Source: Thalassococcus_A lentus (GTDB taxonomy: Bacteria; Pseudomonadota; Alphaproteobacteria; Rhodobacterales; Rhodobacteraceae). Taken from it: DNA of 64,000 bases. The translations under genes and the position numbers were made by a program. The notes below the pieces were generated by a model. It made no database searches and was not told where the DNA came from. It saw only the letters and a list, made by a program, of their open reading frames with translations. How positions within the stretch are numbered: position 1 is the stretch's first letter; each line of letters begins with the position of its first letter. The stretch lies in the NCBI RefSeq assembly GCF_028023555.1, contig NZ_JAQIOY010000001.1:186001-250000 (forward strand). The letters run 5' to 3'. This document shows, piece by piece, positions 60,968-64,000 of this stretch.

Positions 60968-63115
60968 TTGAAAAAGCCGATTTTTCGAACAGCAATTTTC
61001 CGCGTCAGCGCTGCAATGGCGCTCTGTACAGCCGCGGTCGCTGCCCAAGCCCAAAGTGGTCGTGATGCGCCAAGCCTGAACTTGTATGGCGTTCCGGGTC
61101 TGATCGATATGCCGACGGCGGATGCACTGCCAGACGGAACGATTGCTGCGACACTCGCCTTGTTGGGCGACAGCCGCCGAACCACGCTGACATTCCAGAT
61201 TTCACCGCGCCTGTCCGGTAGCTTCCGCTACACCGCTATCAGCAATTTCAACCACCCACGCAGCAAGAACGGCGTCTACTATGACCGCAGTTTTGATCTG
61301 CGGTACCAGATCCTGACCGAAACAGATTTGCGCCCAGCCGTAACAATCGGCCTTCAGGATTTCATCGGCACTGGCCTCTACGGTGGCGAATATCTCGTTG
61401 CATCCAAGCGTCTTGCGCCCGGTCTTCAGGTCACTGGTGGCCTCGGCTGGGGCAGATTGGGCAGCTACAATCCAATCGGAACCACCGGTGTTCGGCCGAA
61501 TGTGATCCTTGGTGAAGGCGGCTTGCCAACATACGACCGTTGGTTCCGCGGCGACATGTCTGCATTTGGCGGCATCAGCTATGCGCCCAATGATCGGCTT
61601 CGGTTCAGTGCAGAATACAGTTCAGACGACTATGCGTTTGAGACCGGTCGCGGGCGGATGAAGCGTGAAAGCCCTTGGAACTTTGGCGTCGATTACCGTT
61701 TCAAGAGCGGTACGCAAATGTCGCTTTATTATGCCTATGGCAATGAAATCGGCGCTCAATTCTCGCTTGTGACGAACCCGAAAACGCTCGGCATCCCGGG
61801 CGGCATTGAATCGTCACCGCTGCCGGTTCAGCCACGTGTTGCAGGCTCGGCCAGCGATTTGGGGTGGACCACTGACCCGACGCGCAAAGCATCTGCGCAA
61901 ACCGGGCTCACGCAGCTGGCGGCCAAAGACGACCTGATCATCGAAGCGCTGCAGCTGGAACCGACCCGCGCGACCGTACGGCTGCGCAACCCACGTTACG
62001 GTGCCCCGGCACAAGCGATCGGGCGCACGGCACGCGCCATGACGCGTTCGTTGCCCGCGTCAGTCGAAGAATTTGTCATCGTCCCTGTTGTCAACGGCAT
62101 GCCGATGTCCGCTGTCGTGCTCAAGCGTAGTGACGTCGAAGCACTGGAGCACGAAGCCGCGACAGAGATTCTGGCGCGCACGTCAATCGTCGATGCCTTT
62201 GGGATCGCACCCAAGGCCGATCCGGGCGTTTATCCGAAATTCACCTGGTCTGTTGCGCCCTATGTGAACTTGTCTTTCTTTGATCCGGACAATCCAATTT
62301 CGGGCGATGCAGGCGTGCGGGCCAAGGGCAAGTTTGAAATCACGCCAAATATCATTCTGTCGGGCTCGGTTACGAAGAAACTGACCGGGAACCTCGATCA
62401 GGTTGTGCGTGGAGACAAATCCAATCTGCCGCGCGTTCGGACAGACCGGGGTCTCTACTCGGCACAGGGTGATCCTGCAATCGAGCACCTGACATTGGCC
62501 ATGTACGGTCGGCCAGGCAAAAACCTCTATGGCCGTCTGACACTTGGCTATCTTGAAACAATGTATGCTGGCGCCTCGGCCGAACTGCTGTGGAAGCCAA
62601 CAAACAGCCGTTTGGCATTTGGGGCTGAGGTGAACTACATCCTGCGCCGCGATTTTGATCAGTTGTTCGGCGTGCAGGATATGATCACAACAGACCCTGT
62701 CACCGGTGCCCGCCGCGAAATTCCCAACGTCAACGGCCACCTGTCCGCCTACTATGACTTTGGCAACGGCTATCACGGTCAGGTTGACGTCGGCCGCTAT
62801 CTTGCAGGCGACTATGGCGCGACCCTTTCGCTGGATCGTGAATTTGCAAACGGCTGGCGCGTCGGGGCCTATGCAACCGTCACCAACGCTTCTTTCGAAG
62901 ACTTCGGCGAGGGATCGTTCGACAAGGGTCTGCGCTTTACCATTCCGATCGCCAGCTTCCTTGGCAAACCATCCCGTCAGGCCAATACCATCACGCTGCA
63001 ATCGTTGTCGCGTGACGGTGGCTCGCGTCTGAATGTGAATGGCCGCCTGTACGAACAAGTCCGCGACTACCATGAACCGGATGCAGCAAAAACTTGGGGA
63101 AGGTTCTGGCGATGA
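60968..63115 (+). CDS. YjbH-family outer-membrane protein (polysaccharide-linked)
   Basis: A 715-residue DUF940/YjbH protein, predicted beta-barrel rich in aromatic strand ends. Signal peptide KKPIFRTAIFRVSAAMALCTAAVAAQAQ, then SLNLYGVPGLIDMPTADALPDG, a YjbH hallmark, and a second barrel-like half ending RDYHEPDAAKTWGRFWR. The TTG at 60968 is the start because AAAGGGAA lies at proper distance and no ATG fits the signal peptide. YjbH belongs to the yjbEFGH exopolysaccharide group. It overlaps the lipoprotein gene by ATGA. Role in secretion of a polysaccharide is by family. Confidence 0.87.
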   Translation: MKKPIFRTAIFRVSAAMALCTAAVAAQAQSGRDAPSLNLYGVPGLIDMPTADALPDGTIAATLALLGDSRRTTLTFQISPRLSGSFRYTAISNFNHPRSKNGVYYDRSFDLRYQILTETDLRPAVTIGLQDFIGTGLYGGEYLVASKRLAPGLQVTGGLGWGRLGSYNPIGTTGVRPNVILGEGGLPTYDRWFRGDMSAFGGISYAPNDRLRFSAEYSSDDYAFETGRGRMKRESPWNFGVDYRFKSGTQMSLYYAYGNEIGAQFSLVTNPKTLGIPGGIESSPLPVQPRVAGSASDLGWTTDPTRKASAQTGLTQLAAKDDLIIEALQLEPTRATVRLRNPRYGAPAQAIGRTARAMTRSLPASVEEFVIVPVVNGMPMSAVVLKRSDVEALEHEAATEILARTSIVDAFGIAPKADPGVYPKFTWSVAPYVNLSFFDPDNPISGDAGVRAKGKFEITPNIILSGSVTKKLTGNLDQVVRGDKSNLPRVRTDRGLYSAQGDPAIEHLTLAMYGRPGKNLYGRLTLGYLETMYAGASAELLWKPTNSRLAFGAEVNYILRRDFDQLFGVQDMITTDPVTGARREIPNVNGHLSAYYDFGNGYHGQVDVGRYLAGDYGATLSLDREFANGWRVGAYATVTNASFEDFGEGSFDKGLRFTIPIASFLGKPSRQANTITLQSLSRDGGSRLNVNGRLYEQVRDYHEPDAAKTWGRFWR

Positions 63116-63789
63116 ACATGACCGGCTTGATCAAAACAGCCACCGCATTCGCGGCCGTGCTTGCCCTTTCTGCCTGCGGCAATGGGAACAGAGACGCCGC
63201 CGCGATGCTCAAGGCGATCCCCGCTGCGTTTGCCGCCAAAAAGGCAGGCCCCGTCGGCGTGAGCGCCGAGCAGATGTCGCAGGTTTTGGCTTCGACACAG
63301 GCCCCCGTGAATCTGTTTGTCTGGGAATCCACCAAGGCCCAGTTCCTGATGGTCGAAATAGAACGGAACCGCGGCCACCAGAGCTTTGGCAATGCTGCAC
63401 GCCAACTGATCGTTATCAAGGATGGCGTGATTACCGGATCGCGCGGTCTGGGCGGCGACTTGATGTCTTCTGATGCAGACGCCTTGATTTCACAGGTCCG
63501 GCGCAGAACGGCGGGCAATGTGCCTTACACCATGCGTTTCCTGACACCCGAAGACGTCACAACAACCATGAACCTGAACTGCGCAGTCACACCGCTGGGA
63601 CAACAGGTTCCTGTGCAGGCTGGCGAAGTGAACGGGACCGGTGAAGCGGTCAATGCCGTTTGCAGCAATGCAGATGGATACACTGTCACAAACACGTTCA
63701 TTGTCGATGGACACGGCCGGATCCTCACCACGCGTCAGTGGATCAGCCAGACCATCGGGTTCCTGACGGTCCAGCCACTGCGCCTGTGA
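63112..63789 (+). CDS. YjbF/GfcB-like lipoprotein
   Basis: A 225-residue lipoprotein. Signal peptide with lipobox LSACG near residue 22, then a YjbF-type domain: FVWESTKAQFLMVEIERN, LIVIKDGVITGSRGLGGDLMSSD, RILTTRQWISQTIGFLTVQPL. In E. coli YjbF works with YjbH in an exopolysaccharide operon. The ATG at 63112 overlaps the YjbH stop; a second ATG two codons later is possible. Confidence 0.85.
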   Translation: MNMTGLIKTATAFAAVLALSACGNGNRDAAAMLKAIPAAFAAKKAGPVGVSAEQMSQVLASTQAPVNLFVWESTKAQFLMVEIERNRGHQSFGNAARQLIVIKDGVITGSRGLGGDLMSSDADALISQVRRRTAGNVPYTMRFLTPEDVTTTMNLNCAVTPLGQQVPVQAGEVNGTGEAVNAVCSNADGYTVTNTFIVDGHGRILTTRQWISQTIGFLTVQPLRL

Positions 63790-64000
63790 TCAGTGCATTT
63801 TGACCCGCTTCACAACGGTCGCAACCATCACCCGGAAATCACTGCAAACCGTTTGGCGGTTTGCGTAGATCAAGTCGAGTCTTGCCTTGCGAGGGATGCA
63901 GCGACGGCAATAAACGTCCTCGGTTTCCTCGGCCGTATTGCACGGCGCGAGCAGGCGTTCTTCGGTTCGATGAAAGATCAGTGAAGCGAGCCCGGTAATC
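63790..64000 (-). CDS. C-terminal end of a probable bacterial sugar transferase, 5' part outside the window
   Basis: About 69 codons of an open frame end at a TGA directly abutting the YjbF lipoprotein gene. The visible part ends ARLDLIYANRQTVCSDFRVMVATVVKRV, which resembles the C terminus of undecaprenyl-phosphate sugar transferases (LDL-Y--N-S---D-RI---T). The adjacent YjbH/YjbF pair supports a polysaccharide setting. The catalytic part is not visible, so the call is tentative. Confidence 0.45.
   Translation of the reverse strand, partial: ITGLASLIFHRTEERLLAPCNTAEETEDVYCRRCIPRKARLDLIYANRQTVCSDFRVMVATVVKRVKMH

Noticed and set aside
63793..63984. A 63-codon plus-strand frame at the window end
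   Set aside because: It is antisense to the frame that resembles the end of a sugar transferase and has no ribosome site.

Overview
The window comes from the chromosome of a marine alphaproteobacterium, most likely a member of the Roseobacter group (Rhodobacterales). The evidence is protein-level: an alphaproteobacterial flagellar set with FlaF, FlbT and a DUF1217 protein, a ubiE-ubiB pair next to fpg, a dnaA-dnaN-recF-gyrB block next to rpsT, an iron-sulfur bacterial photolyase, and a YjbH/YjbF polysaccharide pair. No rRNA, tRNA, CRISPR array, insertion sequence or phage gene was seen. Coding density is high and many neighbours overlap by the four bases ATGA or GTGA.

Region 1 (1-12.6 kb) is mixed housekeeping: a truncated gltX, thpR, an exported metallo-beta-lactamase-fold hydrolase, a minimal zincin, a His-rich exported protein behind a perfect palindrome, an unknown gene with nadE, an exported protein of eighteen 23-residue MORN repeats, and a leftward run modA-modB-modC (molybdate import), a short-chain dehydrogenase and a FeS-type photolyase.

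Region 2 (12.7-17.9 kb) is the most unusual part. Five rightward, tightly coupled genes encode a FabH/OleA-like ketosynthase, an OleD-like extended short-chain dehydrogenase, a metallo-beta-lactamase-fold hydrolase, a CapK/F390-synthetase-like adenylating enzyme and a BtaA-like (DUF3419) aminocarboxypropyl transferase. A good promoter in front is bracketed by two copies of TGAAC-N3-GTTCA. This looks like an undescribed lipid or small-molecule pathway. It is followed by two leftward sugar-acid genes: a galactarolactone-cycloisomerase-like enolase and a 2-oxoglutarate-semialdehyde dehydrogenase.

Region 3 (20.8-34.3 kb) is the replication and ubiquinone core: gyrB, a GNAT acetyltransferase overlapping recF, dnaN, dnaA, rpsT, an enoyl-CoA hydratase, fpg, a tandem pair of paralogous membrane proteins, ubiE-ubiB, and a 56-residue exported/membrane micro-protein with its own terminator.

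Region 4 (34.6-60.7 kb) is a flagellar cluster. It holds flgD, fliK, a rod-binding protein, a FlgN-like protein, fliC, flaF, flbT, DUF1217, fliI, the operon flgB-flgC-fliE-fliQ-flgF-flgG-flgA-flgH-fliL, then leftward a FliJ-like coiled coil, flhB, fliR, flhA, a large exported protein next to motA, flgI, flgL, flgK, flgE and motB. Genes for fliF, fliG/M/N, fliH and fliP are not in the window, so part of the motor must be encoded elsewhere. Several flagellar promoters carry TTAA-N7-TTAA-like sites that could bind CtrA.

Region 5 (60.9 kb to the end) holds a YjbH outer-membrane protein starting at TTG, its YjbF-like lipoprotein, and the end of a probable sugar transferase, pointing to exopolysaccharide export.
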